From positions 260,044 to 302,543 of the forward strand of contig CAJNDS010002245.1 in the NCBI GenBank assembly GCA_905221605.1: a DNA stretch of 42,500 bases. Reading direction: 5' to 3'. Source of the DNA: Symbiodinium natans. Its lineage: Eukaryota > Sar > Dinophyceae > Suessiales > Symbiodiniaceae. Each line of letters begins with the position of its first letter. The first letter of the stretch is position 1. Shown here piece after piece: positions 21,784 through 29,520 of this stretch. The notes under the pieces are model-generated. The model did not search any database. It was not told the origin of the DNA and saw nothing but the letters and a program-made list of their open reading frames with translations. A program made the position numbers and the translations under genes.

Positions 21784-24700
21784 CACAAAACATACAAAAA
21801 ACGAAGCAAAAGGGTACCCTTGTTATCATTGTTGCGGAGCTACCAAGCTAAGACCTAAACCAAACTCTAGAAATTCTGAACCCCCGGACTCCCAAAAAAC
21901 CCCTAAACCCTAAACTCTGAATCCATAAACCCTAAACCCTAAGCTCTAAATTCCTAAACCCTAAACTCTGAAGTCCTAAACCCTAAACCCCAAACTCTAA
22001 ATCCCTAAGCCCTGAACTCTAAATCCCTAAACCCTAAACCTAAACCCCCAAACCCCAAACCCCAAACCCGAAACCCGAAACCCTAAACCCTCGACTCAGG
22101 CTACTTCACCTTCATCAAGTCGGGAAAGCGGCTGTCCAGTCCTCGGGCTTGGGCTGTCGTTTAGGATGTAGGGTTTACGGTTTAGGGTTTAGGGTTTAGG
22201 GTTCAGGGGTTCTTGGGTTTAGGGTTGGGGTTTTGGGTTTAGGGTTTGGGGCTTAGGGTTTTGGGTTTAGGGGTTAAGGTTTGAGTTTTTTTTTTGTTTT
22301 TTTTTTTTTTGGGGGGGGGGGGGTTAGGGCTACGCCAAACCCCAAAAGCCCCCCAAGCCCTTAAGGCCTAGGAATTTGGGGCTTTAAGCGGCTTCCCTCT
22401 TATATGAACCGCGTCTACGGCTACGGCGCCTGAACCCCAAGTCCTAAGCCCTAAACCCTAGGGATTTGGGGTCGGAAGCGTGAAGCATCCCTCAAGGCCC
22501 CCAAACTTCGCGACCTCAATCCTTGTGGCTATGAGTCTCTGGAAACCCTCGTTGAGGGTTTAGGGTTCAGTGTTCAGGCTTTAGGTCGAAAGCGTCTGCA
22601 CCTCAACCCTCCTACTCCGAGCTCAGCCCCAACCCCAAACCTGGGGTTACCAGACCCTCCAACCAAGCCAGTTTTGGGGGGTTTCCGAAATCAGGGGTTT
22701 TGGGCCCTAGACCCTAAACCCTAAACCCTAAACCCTAAACCCCAAACCCCAAACCCTAAACCCTAAACCCTAAACCCTAAACCCCAAACCCTAAACCCTA
22801 AACCCTAAACCCTAAACCCTAAACCCCAAACCCTAAACCCTAAACCCTAAACCCTAAACCTTATCGGGATCTTTCTTGTCAGGGAATCCTACGGCTTTGG
22901 GGCCTATCTTGGGGGTCTTTAAACCCCCATACAGCCCATTCTCAGTCTAAAAGTCCTTGTACTAAATAGGGGGTACTTGGATTTAGGGTTTAGGGTTTCG
23001 GGTTTAGGGTTTAGGGTTTCGGGTTTAGGGTTTAGGGTTTAGGGTTTAGGGTTTAGGGGAAAGCACTGCCTCTATTAACCCGACTTTGGTGCCCGAGGCG
23101 GGTACTATTCCGATACACCGCTCGCCAGCTTTCTCAGTTTGAAGTTGATTTTTCTCTGATGTTGTGTGTTTATTGCCGCCAGCTGCTTTTAAATTCAGAT
23201 CCAGAAACAGCCCCAAACCCTATCTTGGATATCTTGGGATGTTCCCCTTTCATACGAACAGTCCTCAGTAGGGATTATAGCACCCCCCCCCTACTGTAAT
23301 CCCTATTAAGGACGATTAGTATAAGAGGGAACATCCCAAGCTATAAGTGCCCAAACTGTTGGTCAGAGTAGGCTGCAAGCCCTAAAGCAACAGACTCCCC
23401 AGACCGTGGGTCTGTGTTTTTCAGCTTCTCAACCCGAAGCCTCACATAGCTGAAAGGCTAGGCCCCGAATTTCAGTGTTTGAGGTTTAGCGTTTAGGGTT
23501 CAGGATCTTCAAGACATGCCCCCCCCCCCCCCCCCCCCAATTTCCCCAAACCCTAAACCCTAAACCCTCAACCCTACACCCTACACCCTAAACCCTAAAC
23601 GCTAAACCCTAAACCCTAAACCCTAAACCCAAAGCTCCTTGTCAGGATGATTGTGGACATCCAGGGTGTAGGAGACCTCTACACCGACCCTGCCACTTGT
23701 CTGGAGGGTTTAGGGTTTAGGGTTTAGGGTTTAGGGTTTAGGGTTAGAAGTATTCAACATACCCTAGGGCATACCCCTTAAAAGAAATTAAGGGGTATGG
23801 TAAAATCCTCCCTTAGACTCCATTTATATGTTATGTTCATAGGTTAAGGGCGATGGGTTTGGGGTCTGGTGAGTTCTTCTTGATTAATTTATCCTGTTCG
23901 GAATAATTGCTAATGGTATCCCCTTATGGTCCCTGAATCAAATCCCTGTTCTAACAAAATAAGGCACATAAGGGTCCTTTTTGGGGGTCTTGGGATCCTT
24001 TTTGCAAGGGTGCCGTACTCCATGAGGGGACCCTAACATGCACTTGTCTTCTTGGCAGCGCAATGGTACCTTTTGCCTGAATTTCTTTGGCTCGAGGTTC
24101 CCTTTTCAAGTAACCAACCCAACAAGGGGTTTAGGGTTTCTCGGGTATAGGGTTTCGGGTTTAGGGTTTCGGGTTAGTACTTGGTACCTACCAAGTCTTT
24201 GAGACCGTACATTCCTTTCACTCCGATCTCTCCTGCAAGTGCCCAAACCCTAAACCCGAGGGCCTCTAAGCTCCCCAAACTCCCCAAACTGCCTAAACCC
24301 TAAGCCCTGAGCCCTAAACCCTAAAACCCCAAACCCTAAACCCGAAACCCTAAACCCGAAACCCTAAACCTAAACCCATAGTATGGAACCCCCCCCTGAG
24401 CCCTCAACCCTAAGCTGCAGGTCATTCACTTCCTTCCCAGCAAAGTCTCTGGGGCCCTCGCCGGCTGGGATCTCAGCGAGAACTTTCCACACTTTTTAGG
24501 GGGGTTTAGGGTTTAGGGTTTAGGGTTTAGGGTTTAGGGTTTAGGGTTTAGGGTTTAGGGTTTAGGGTTTAGGGTTTAGGGTTTAGGGTCTACATGGAGT
24601 ACGACTTATAGGAAAACGCTCCTTGCACTACGCGGCGCAGCTCCCGCAAAGTTCAAGGCGGCCCGGTTCCTGAAGCAGGAGTGGCAGAATTTGGCATACC

Positions 24701-25962
24701 CTAAACCCTAAACCCTAAACCCTAAACCCTAAACCCTAAACCCTGAACCCTGAACCCTGAACCCTGAACCCTAAACCCTAAACCCTAAACCCTAAACCCC
24801 AAACCCCAAACCCTAAACCCTACACCCTAAACCCTAAACCCTAAACCCTAAACCCTAAACCCTAAACCCTAAACCCTAAACCCTACCAAGCCCTCAACTT
24901 CAAGGGGCAGACATCGACCTAAACTTCGGCATCCGCGGCTTCGCCTCTCAGCAGAGGTCAGAGGTTTAGGGTTTAGGGTTCAGGGTTTCGGGTTTAGGGT
25001 TTAGGGTTTAGGGTTTGGGGTTTGGGGTTTAGGGTTTAGGGTTTAGGGTTTGGGGGACACAGGGTTTAGGACCATGGGCTTTGTGTTTTCGGCGTTAGGG
25101 CTTTAGGCGTTTTGGGGGGGTTGGCTTTTTTGAGGCTTGGAACTTCGGGGGTGTATAGGGTCTGGGCGGTTGGGGCTTCGGGGCTTGGAGGGTATAGAGG
25201 TTGGGGTGTAGGGTTTGGCAGTGCAGGGGTTCAGGGGATTTTAGGGTTTAGGCTGTAAAGTTAGGCTTTATATCAGGTGGGCGACAGGCATACCGAATTG
25301 GGTTTAGGTGTAGGGTTTGAAACGGTATAGGGTCTGAGGTGTAGCGATGCCTCGCGTGGTCTTCTTGTCTAAGGGTAGTTACATGGTCCCTTAGTATGGG
25401 CCCTTACAAGGGTATACCCCTTATGCTATGTACAAACTAAGGTCCCATACATCAGAACCCTCTAAGGGAGTTTAGGGACCACATTAAGGGCCCATGAAAC
25501 TACCCGTAGATTTTGGTGGTGTATAGAAGTAGATTAACCCACAGCAAGCCATTAACCTTTCCCCAAACCCCGGTCACTCCTCGTGTGCATAAGGGACCAA
25601 TTAAAGCGGGGTGTCAGAAGGTGTTCTTGAGGCCATACAGCTGTATAACTTGAATGATCTATCTGTGTTTGTTGTTATATGGGGGGGGGGGGGGCAGGGA
25701 AAGCTGACAGTTTCATGGTATATACGGCTAGGGTTTCGGGTTTAGGGTTTCACAAACCCTAAACACCCTAAAGTCTAAAGTCTAAACCCTAAACCCTAAA
25801 CCCTAAACCCTAAACCCTAAACCCTAAACCCTAAGGGTGTTGAAGCTCCGGGCATCCTGGGCCAATGGGCGCTGTGTGCTCACTTAGGCCCTCTTTCTGT
25901 GGAGCCATCAGCGGAACGACATTGCTGCTCGGCTGCAGTCGGACAGGAACAAAAGGACCTGA
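13162..25962 (+). CDS. eEF2-kinase-like alpha-kinase catalytic domain, multi-exon
   Basis: Exons: 13162-13236, then either 14042-14123 or 14880-14918 plus 15164-15203, then 17709-17785, 17886-17971, 19333-19435, 20153-20208, 21226-21290, 22100-22133, 23646-23691, 24421-24463, 24905-24963, 25888-25962. All junctions agree in phase. The sum is 801 bases with the first option (266 residues plus TGA). Family landmarks in order: PFGKGA or QGAVRECFRMKE (nucleotide-binding N-lobe), LWVAKRS (ATP-contacting Lys), TFAKHYAELFN, VDFLLTHAAGLER, AEAFMLGEYRKHNTNGGY, TPQSFSYFTFIKSGKRL, MIVDIQGVGDLYTDP, VIHFLPSK, DLNFGIRGF, LFLWSHQRNDI. Alpha-kinases phosphorylate Ser/Thr, and eEF2 kinase slows translation elongation; the substrate here is inferred. 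Both zinc-coordinating Cys of the usual H-x-C-x3-C C-terminus appear replaced (HQRNDIA). GC donors are used after 13236, 17971, 23691 and 24463. Confidence 0.85.
14042..14123 (+). CDS. alpha-kinase N-lobe exon, version A
   Basis: After GGGACTCAG the frame reads VLIQLDTDPFGKGACGCM then RRIHKDLRQ, resembling the PFaxGAxR strand of alpha-kinases. In-phase 0, out-phase 1 (donor GTTTCA), so it joins 13236 and 17709 without loss of frame. Confidence 0.7.
14363..14519 (+). repeat. long (TTTAGGG)n block
   Basis: About twenty units, one of the longest in the window, in the kinase gene between alternative exons A and B. Confidence 0.95.
14880..14918 (+). CDS. alpha-kinase N-lobe exon, version B part 1
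   Basis: Reads VMDVADRGLCQPK between ACAAAG and a GTAATG donor, phase 0/0. Together with 15164-15203 it can replace exon 14042-14123 in frame. Confidence 0.45.
15164..15203 (+). CDS. alpha-kinase N-lobe exon, version B part 2
   Basis: Reads QGAVRECFRMKEV, strikingly like the GAMRECFR segment of eEF2 kinase. Acceptor ACCCCAG, donor GTCTGG, phase 0 in and 1 out, as required for joining 17709. Confidence 0.6.
15463..15515 (-). repeat. GCCCTGAA 8-bp repeat
   Basis: About six units of an octamer, one base longer than the CCCTGAA telomeric variant. Confidence 0.85.
15617..16869 (+). CDS. cluster of exon-like islands inside the kinase gene
   Basis: Four + strand islands look coding but do not match the kinase family. 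15617 onward reads RERSDLWESIEAAERQPRGE after CTTCTTAG. 16143-16186 reads RDDDAASRKDFKGIE. 16406-16520 reads PKPTRKDILSELSRKAHF after AAACAG, donor GTTTAC. 16806-16869 reads ECHVSFEVLARGLVELP after ACCCAG, donor GTTTTT; the opposite strand of 16806-16869 is also open. They lie in the intron predicted between 15203 and 17709, so they are extra exons of an insertion, exons of a nested gene, or chance open islands. Confidence 0.3.
15841..15960 (+). repeat. poly-C / poly-A / AT microsatellite
   Basis: About 22 C, then A run, then TATATA/TACATA repeats and GATA units. Intronic. Confidence 0.9.
17365..17490 (+). repeat. tandem duplication of about 60 bp
   Basis: AGGTTTCAGGAGTTTGGGGC...GGGGGCTTCAGG(C/T)GTTCGAGG occurs twice in direct order. 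Confidence 0.85.
17550..17686 (+). repeat. (TTTAGGG)n block
   Basis: Near-perfect run with single CTTAGGG and TGTAGGG units, upstream of the VAK exon. Confidence 0.95.
17709..17785 (+). CDS. alpha-kinase exon with the VAK lysine
   Basis: Reads NGHRTLWVAKRSIADHHRK after TGTCTCCCAG. The Lys codon at 17738-17740 corresponds to the ATP-phosphate-contacting residue of the family. Donor GTTAGG is inside a degenerate telomeric unit. Confidence 0.8.
17886..17971 (+). CDS. alpha-kinase exon TFAKHYAELFN
   Basis: Reads CEMDVIHQTFAKHYAELFNQ, matching the helix ahead of the family's FN motif. The GC donor GCCTAA at 17972 gives the phase required by 19333. Confidence 0.8.
18000..18126 (+). repeat. (TTTAGGG)n block
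   Basis: Run with two TTTGGGG units, 3' of the TFAKHYAELFN exon. Confidence 0.95.
18130..18800. other. intronic spacer in the kinase gene
   Basis: Unique and degenerate telomeric sequence. 18130-18260 is T-rich with an open hydrophobic frame that does not fit the kinase, so it is left uncalled. Confidence 0.45.
18805..19018. mobile_element. MITE family 1 copy interrupted by a telomeric block
   Basis: Left end CTACTATTCGCTTAAGAAGC and the CCTTATAAGG core are followed by about eleven CCCTAAA/CCCCAAA units (18903-18980). The element then resumes with GTTCTTAAGCAATTAGTAG. Confidence 0.7.
19333..19435 (+). CDS. alpha-kinase exon VDFLLTHAAGLER
   Basis: Corresponds to the PKxVDxxxxxxxE strand. 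The exon sits between CCCTAAA-rich and TTTAGGG-rich blocks, and the donor GTTTAG (19436) is the repeat itself. Confidence 0.75.
19545..19626 (+). repeat. AT microsatellite followed by T and G runs
   Basis: TATATA/TGTATA repeats, then CACACA, then T and G runs. Mirror image in layout to 15841-15960. Confidence 0.85.
19595..19640. mobile_element. fragment of MITE family 1 (T/G tract end)
   Basis: A T run then a G run then GGTTCTTTAGC, matching the right end of family 1. A similar T-G-GTTCT fragment occurs at 37025-37062 and a C-A left-type tract at 21751-21776. Confidence 0.45.
20153..20208 (+). CDS. alpha-kinase exon AEAFMLGE
   Basis: Reads VVELPDRVTYSAEAFMLGE. It joins 21226 to form GEYRKHNTNGGY, the conserved 'E-x-x-x-G-x-Y-x-K-x-N-x-N-x-G' segment. 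Donor GTGCCC. Confidence 0.85.
20552..20668 (+). CDS. exon-like island within the kinase intron
   Basis: After GTTTATCAG the frame reads YFGQSPGCKVLRQALCARWP then RDECSYMSLSSQLHVSEL, donor GTTTCC. It lies between kinase exons 20153 and 21226, which already join perfectly. It may be an alternative or nested exon, or chance. Confidence 0.3.
21226..21290 (+). CDS. alpha-kinase exon YRKHNTNGGY...TPQSFS
   Basis: Reads YRKHNTNGGYTMGPRQTPQS. The KxNxNxG and TPQxFSxFT motifs are diagnostic of the family. Acceptor CGCAAG, donor GTCCCC. Confidence 0.9.
22100..22133 (+). CDS. alpha-kinase exon YFTFIKSGKR
   Basis: A 34-base exon after GACTCAG. It completes FSYFTFIKSGKRL with its neighbours. Donor GTCCAG. 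Confidence 0.85.
22275..22324 (+). repeat. T run followed by G run
   Basis: Two T tracts followed by about 13 G, ending GGTTAGGG. Confidence 0.9.
22706..22861 (-). repeat. (CCCTAAA/CCCCAAA)n block
   Basis: CCCTAAA with regularly interspersed CCCCAAA units, in the intron between kinase exons 22100 and 23646. Confidence 0.95.
23233..23340. mobile_element. MITE family 2 copy
   Basis: CTTGGGATGTTCCCC to GGGAACATCCCAAG, near-perfect inverted ends with the AGTCCT/AGGAC inner arms and a short C run. Confidence 0.8.
23646..23691 (+). CDS. alpha-kinase exon MIVDIQGVGDLYTDP
   Basis: Contains the catalytic Asp and the Gln of the D-x-Q-G motif; VDIQGVGDLYTDP matches eEF2 kinase almost residue for residue. 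GC donor GCCACT joins VIHFLPSK (24421). Confidence 0.92.
23750..24130. other. intronic spacer with inverted repeats
   Basis: Unique sequence with GCATACCCCTTA / TAAGGGGTATGG and other short inverted pairs; no coding support. Confidence 0.5.
24421..24463 (+). CDS. alpha-kinase exon VIHFLPSK
   Basis: Supplies the His that follows TDP in alpha-kinases (zinc ligand position). Acceptor AGCTGCAG, GC donor GCTGGG, phase 0 in and 1 out. Confidence 0.75.
24503..24887. repeat. diverging telomeric blocks around an intronic island
   Basis: TTTAGGG 24503-24589, a 105-base island, then CCCTAAA with CCCTGAA units 24696-24887. The whole is inside the intron between kinase exons 24421 and 24905, so the island is probably not coding although one frame is open. 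Confidence 0.9.
24905..24963 (+). CDS. alpha-kinase exon DLNFGIRGF
   Basis: Reads ADIDLNFGIRGFASQQRSE, matching the 'dlNxGxxGmxxF' segment. The exon is bracketed by CCCTAAA (24696-24887) and TTTAGGG blocks. Donor GTTTAG is the repeat. Confidence 0.85.
25040..25370. other. degenerate GGGTTTAGG-derived spacer
   Basis: G-rich drifted telomeric sequence in the last kinase intron, nothing coding. Confidence 0.5.
25371..25506. mobile_element. MITE family 4 copy
   Basis: GGGTAGTTACATGGTCCCTTA pairs with TTAAGGGCCCATGAAACTACC. Non-coding, in the last kinase intron. Confidence 0.65.
25888..25962 (+). CDS. terminal alpha-kinase exon, stop TGA
   Basis: Reads ALFLWSHQRNDIAARLQ and ends at TGA 25960-25962. 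It aligns with the FFxSHxCNxIC end of the family, but the two Cys are Arg and Ala here. Acceptor TCACTTAG. Confidence 0.8.
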   Translation, partial: ALFLWSHQRNDIAARLQSDRNKRT

Positions 25963-26055
25963 GGAGGGGGTTTAGGGTTTAGGGTTTAGGGCTTAGGGTT
26001 TAGGGTTTAGGGTTTAGGGTTTAGGGTTTAGGGCACCCTAAACCCGAAGCCGGTC

Positions 26056-28494
26056 ATGTATCGCAGTTTTCCAGCTGGGCTCCATGCAAACATGGTTGCT
26101 TGGGTACCTCGTTCCAAGAACCCAGGAGCACTACACCCGAAACCCAAGAACCCTAAACCCTAAACCCTATACCCTATACCCTATAAACCCTAAACCCTAA
26201 ACCCTAAACCCTACCATTGGCCCTGTGTGTTGAGAAGCTCGCTGCGTTAAGTGACAGTGGCAGCTGTGGGTCCTGAAGCTGCTAAAACAACTCGGGTTTA
26301 GTGTTTAGGGTTTAGGGTTTCGGGTTTCGGGTCTAGGGTTTGGGGTTTAGGGTTTAGGGTTTGGGGTTTAGGGGTTAGGGTTTCGGGTTTAGGGTTTAGG
26401 GTTTAGGGTTTAGGGTTTAGGGTTTCGGGTTTCGGGTTTCGGGTTTCGGGTCGATGTTCGCAAAGCAGCTGGCTTAGGGAGGAGGAGCATGAGGAGCAGG
26501 AGGAGTAACTCCGGGTTTAGGGTTTAGGGTTTAGGGTTTCGGGCTTCGGGTTTCGGGTTTCGGAGAACATGGCATAAACAACTCAAGGCTCTAGACTCTA
26601 CACGTGCTTTGTCGTCTTCCCGCCATGCCGGTAGCTACTTTGCTTCTGCGTGTTGCCGAAGTTCCGAAGGACTCGCCGTTGCTTTGACCGAGTCACGTTT
26701 CGGTCCAGCTGCGAAAGCCCAGGTTCTGTTGCCTTGAGCCCTACTTGATCCTAATCCCTACTGAACCCCCAAACCCCAAACCCTAAACCCTAAACCTAAA
26801 CCCTAAACCCTAGACCCTACTGAAACCCTGACTGGAAGCCAGAGTAGTCCCTCATGCCCGTTTTTAGGGTCTAGGTGCGCTGATAGACCCCCTTAAAGCC
26901 AAAAAGGGCACCCTTTTGGTATTCCGAGGTTCTGTTGGGACTGGCGGAGCTATGAATGCCTAGGATACGAGAACCCTAAACCCCAAACCCTGAACCCTGA
27001 ACCCTAAACCCTGAACCCTAAACCCTGAACCCTAAACCCCAAACCCCAAACCCCAAACCCTAAACCCTAAACCCTAAACCCTAAACCCTAAACCCTAGCT
27101 ACTATCCCGATGCTGAGGATCAGCTGCTTGGGCTGCCAGTCTTTGCTCTCTCCCCGCACGAGGCAGCTCTCAGAGTTACCCTAAACCCTAAACCCTAAAC
27201 TCTCAATCCTCAACCCTCAACCCTCAACCCTCAACCCTAAACCCTAAACCCTAAACCCTAAACCCTTGCCAGGTTTGGGCGTTTTTTGGGTTTTGCTCGC
27301 GAGGGCCTAGGGTTTCAGGATGTTTCAGGCCAAGGGCTTTTCAGGTTCGAAGCTTTGGATCGAGAGACATCTGGGATTTTGACCATCTTAAGCAAGGCCC
27401 TCGAAATCGGCGCTTTGGGGTTTAGGGTTTGGGGGTCGGGATTCAGGGCTTAGGGTTTACGGCTTTCCTTGTGTAGTCCAGAGTTTGGGGGTCTGGCTTG
27501 GGATTTGTAACGGGGCGGCATGATGTTGCTAAAATGTTTAGGCTCCTGCACAGAATAGCAAGAGCCTTGCTTAAGTCATGCACAGCCTCTTGCTTAGTAG
27601 CTGAGTGAGCACACTTTACACTTTTTGAGATACTGGAATCCCCTATAGAAGTGAAAGTGTACACTTTTGGGGGGGCCTATGAACTCAGCAACTAACTTCA
27701 AGCCTCTTACGGCTCTTACGCGGTTTCCTGTTTGGGGTGTCTGAGAAGTGCTGCTGCGGGCAAAGCTGCTTCTTGGGAGGGCTTGGGGGTGGTTTAGGGT
27801 TTAGGGTTTAGGGTTTAGGGTTAGGGTTTAGGGTGCAGGGTTTAGGGTTTAGGGTTTAGGGTTTTTAGGGTTTAGGGTTTGGGGGTAGGAGGGCTTGGCT
27901 GGGGGTGGAGATGCTTGAAGTTGTTCAACATGCGCCACGCGCAACATTCTGGCAAGCAGATCCTGCTCAATTTAAAATTTACACCCTAAACCCTAAACCC
28001 TAAACCCTAAACCCTAAACCCTAAACCCTAAACCCTAAACCCTAAACCCTAAACCCTAAACCCTAAACCCTAAACCCTAAACCTTACTGCAGCACTCCCA
28101 AGCTGTCAGCTCGCCCCAGACCCCAGGGCCCCTGAAGCCTCAACCGCTGAACCCTGGAAACCCAAATGCCTCAATCCCATAGGGTTTAGGGTTTAGGGTT
28201 TAGGGTTTGGGGTTTGGGGTTTAGGGTTTAGGGTTTAGGGCCCCCTTGAACTTCGGACGCGGCGAGGGCGGCTAAGCCCAGAATCCCCCCCTGCGAGCAC
28301 GTTGGGGTTCAGGGTTTAAGGGGAGTCTTACACCACCAACGAAATGCGCTGGAGCGATGCTCTGGATGTTCTGTTTCCAGATTGAAAAACAAGGTAGGCC
28401 CTTGGGACACTTGTAAAGGTTCATGCTTAGGAATACGTTACAGAAGGTTTTTGCGGCCATCGTAGAAAACACTGCTTTTGTCTGCGCCACCTAA
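26056..28494 (+). CDS. unknown multi-exon gene (candidate)
   Basis: A possible start at 26056 reads MYRSFPAGLHANMVAW with donor GTACCT. Exon 26588-26722 (phase 0/0) contains YFASACCRSSEGLAVALTES. Exon 27099-27174 reads YYPDAEDQLLGLPVFALSPH. The island at 27329-27410 reads FEALDRETSGILTILSKALE. The island at 27488-27600 reads HDVAKMFRLLHRIARALLKS, although its opposite strand is also open. 27910-27953 reads VEMLEVVQHAPRATF with a GC donor. 28431-28494 reads NTLQKVFAAIVENTAFVCAT then TAA. No family recognised and not all phases connect. It begins about 95 bases after the kinase stop. Confidence 0.4.
27969..28083 (-). repeat. (CCCTAAA)n block
   Basis: Perfect run of about sixteen units. Confidence 0.95.
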
Positions 28495-28671
28495 GACCTC
28501 TGCGTCATGCTCTCAGTGCATTCTTGTGATGCTCGTGATGCTTTTTCAGGGTTTAGGGCTTAGGGCTTAGGGTTTAGGGTTGAGGTTTTGGCGGTCTAAT
28601 TAGTGTTTAGGGTTCTTGCTTCTTCTCTCTTTTTGCACCTCGTCGCGTCCCGCCCGCGTCATTGCGTGCAG

Positions 28672-28761
28672 CAGTGCTAACGCGAACCTTTGGTTTCACC
28701 ATTCCCGTGTCAAAAAAGTGGACGAGACATGAGAAATGCCTGTGGTTCAATGCCTTCGGGG
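28672..28761 (+). CDS. candidate exon, unknown
   Basis: After a pyrimidine-rich tract and GTGCAG the frame reads VLTRTFGFTIPVSKKWTRHE then KCLWFNAFG, donor GTCTGT. The upstream pyrimidine tract makes the acceptor one of the better ones in the window. Confidence 0.5.
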
Positions 28762-28932
28762 GTCTGTGTCACCCTTTTCTCGCCTCCGCGCGCGTGAACA
28801 AAGCGGCCAAAACCCCAAACCATAAGCCCTAAACCCTAAACCCTAAACCCCAAACTTTAAACCCTAAACCACAAGCCCTAAACCTATCAATGCGGCCAGT
28901 TGCCAATAAAGGGCTTCATCCTCTGAACTCCC

Positions 28933-29280
28933 AGCACATTGAGAGGAGAAGTATCTTACTCCAAGCTCCATGAGGACCTTTTGAATGCGCTTTGCTGTTT
29001 CGGCTCTGCGGTTTCGGCTTTGCGGTTTCGGCTTTGCGGTTTCGGCTTTGCGGTGTCGGCTTTGCGGTTTCGGGTCCAAGGTTTAGGGTTTAAGGTTCAA
29101 TTAAGGGTGCAGGGCTTAGGGTGTTGCGGGGTTCCCGTGGCTTCCAGGCAAGCGGCTAGCTGGGGCAAGCCGATAAGCAAAGGAAATATTGTTTCAGGTT
29201 CAGGCTTTCAAACTGTCTCCAGGGAAGAAGCAGATGAAGCTGCGGCACTTAAAAGCCCTAAACCCTAAAAGCCCAAACCC
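28933..29280 (+). CDS. candidate exons around a 14-bp minisatellite
   Basis: Island 28938-28998 reads LRGEVSYSKLHEDLLNALC after CTCCCAG. Island 29198-29260 reads VQAFKLSPGKKQMKLRHLKA after GTTTCAG. The GCGGTTTCGGCTTT tandem repeat between them would be intronic. Function unknown. Confidence 0.35.
28999..29072 (+). repeat. 14-bp minisatellite
   Basis: Unit GCGGTTTCGGCTTT repeated about five times, last unit grading into TTTCGGG. Confidence 0.9.
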
Positions 29281-29520
29281 TAAGTCACCTTATTTGGGGC
29301 TTATAAACCCAATGCCTGAAACCTTAAACCCTAAACCCGATTGAGCTTGTAAGCCCTGGCCCTAAAGCCTACACAACCCTACATCCCCTAAACCAGCGGC
29401 TCTCAAACTCACAAAGTCTAGGGTTCAGGGTTTAGGGTTTAGGGTTTAGGGTTTAGGGTTTAGGGTTTAGGGTTGAGGCTTCACTCGCGAATCTGGGGTT
29501 TAGGGTTCAGGGCTCAGGGC

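Noticed and set aside
27443-27664. 73-codon minus-strand open frame
   Set aside because: Ends in telomeric read-through; a + strand frame with a GTAGCT donor covers the same island. Not decisive.
28272-28490. 72-codon minus-strand open frame starting MAQTKAVFSTMAAK
   Set aside because: Overlaps a + strand exon candidate with stop at 28494, and every motif-supported exon is on the + strand. It remains the more plausible of the minus-strand frames.
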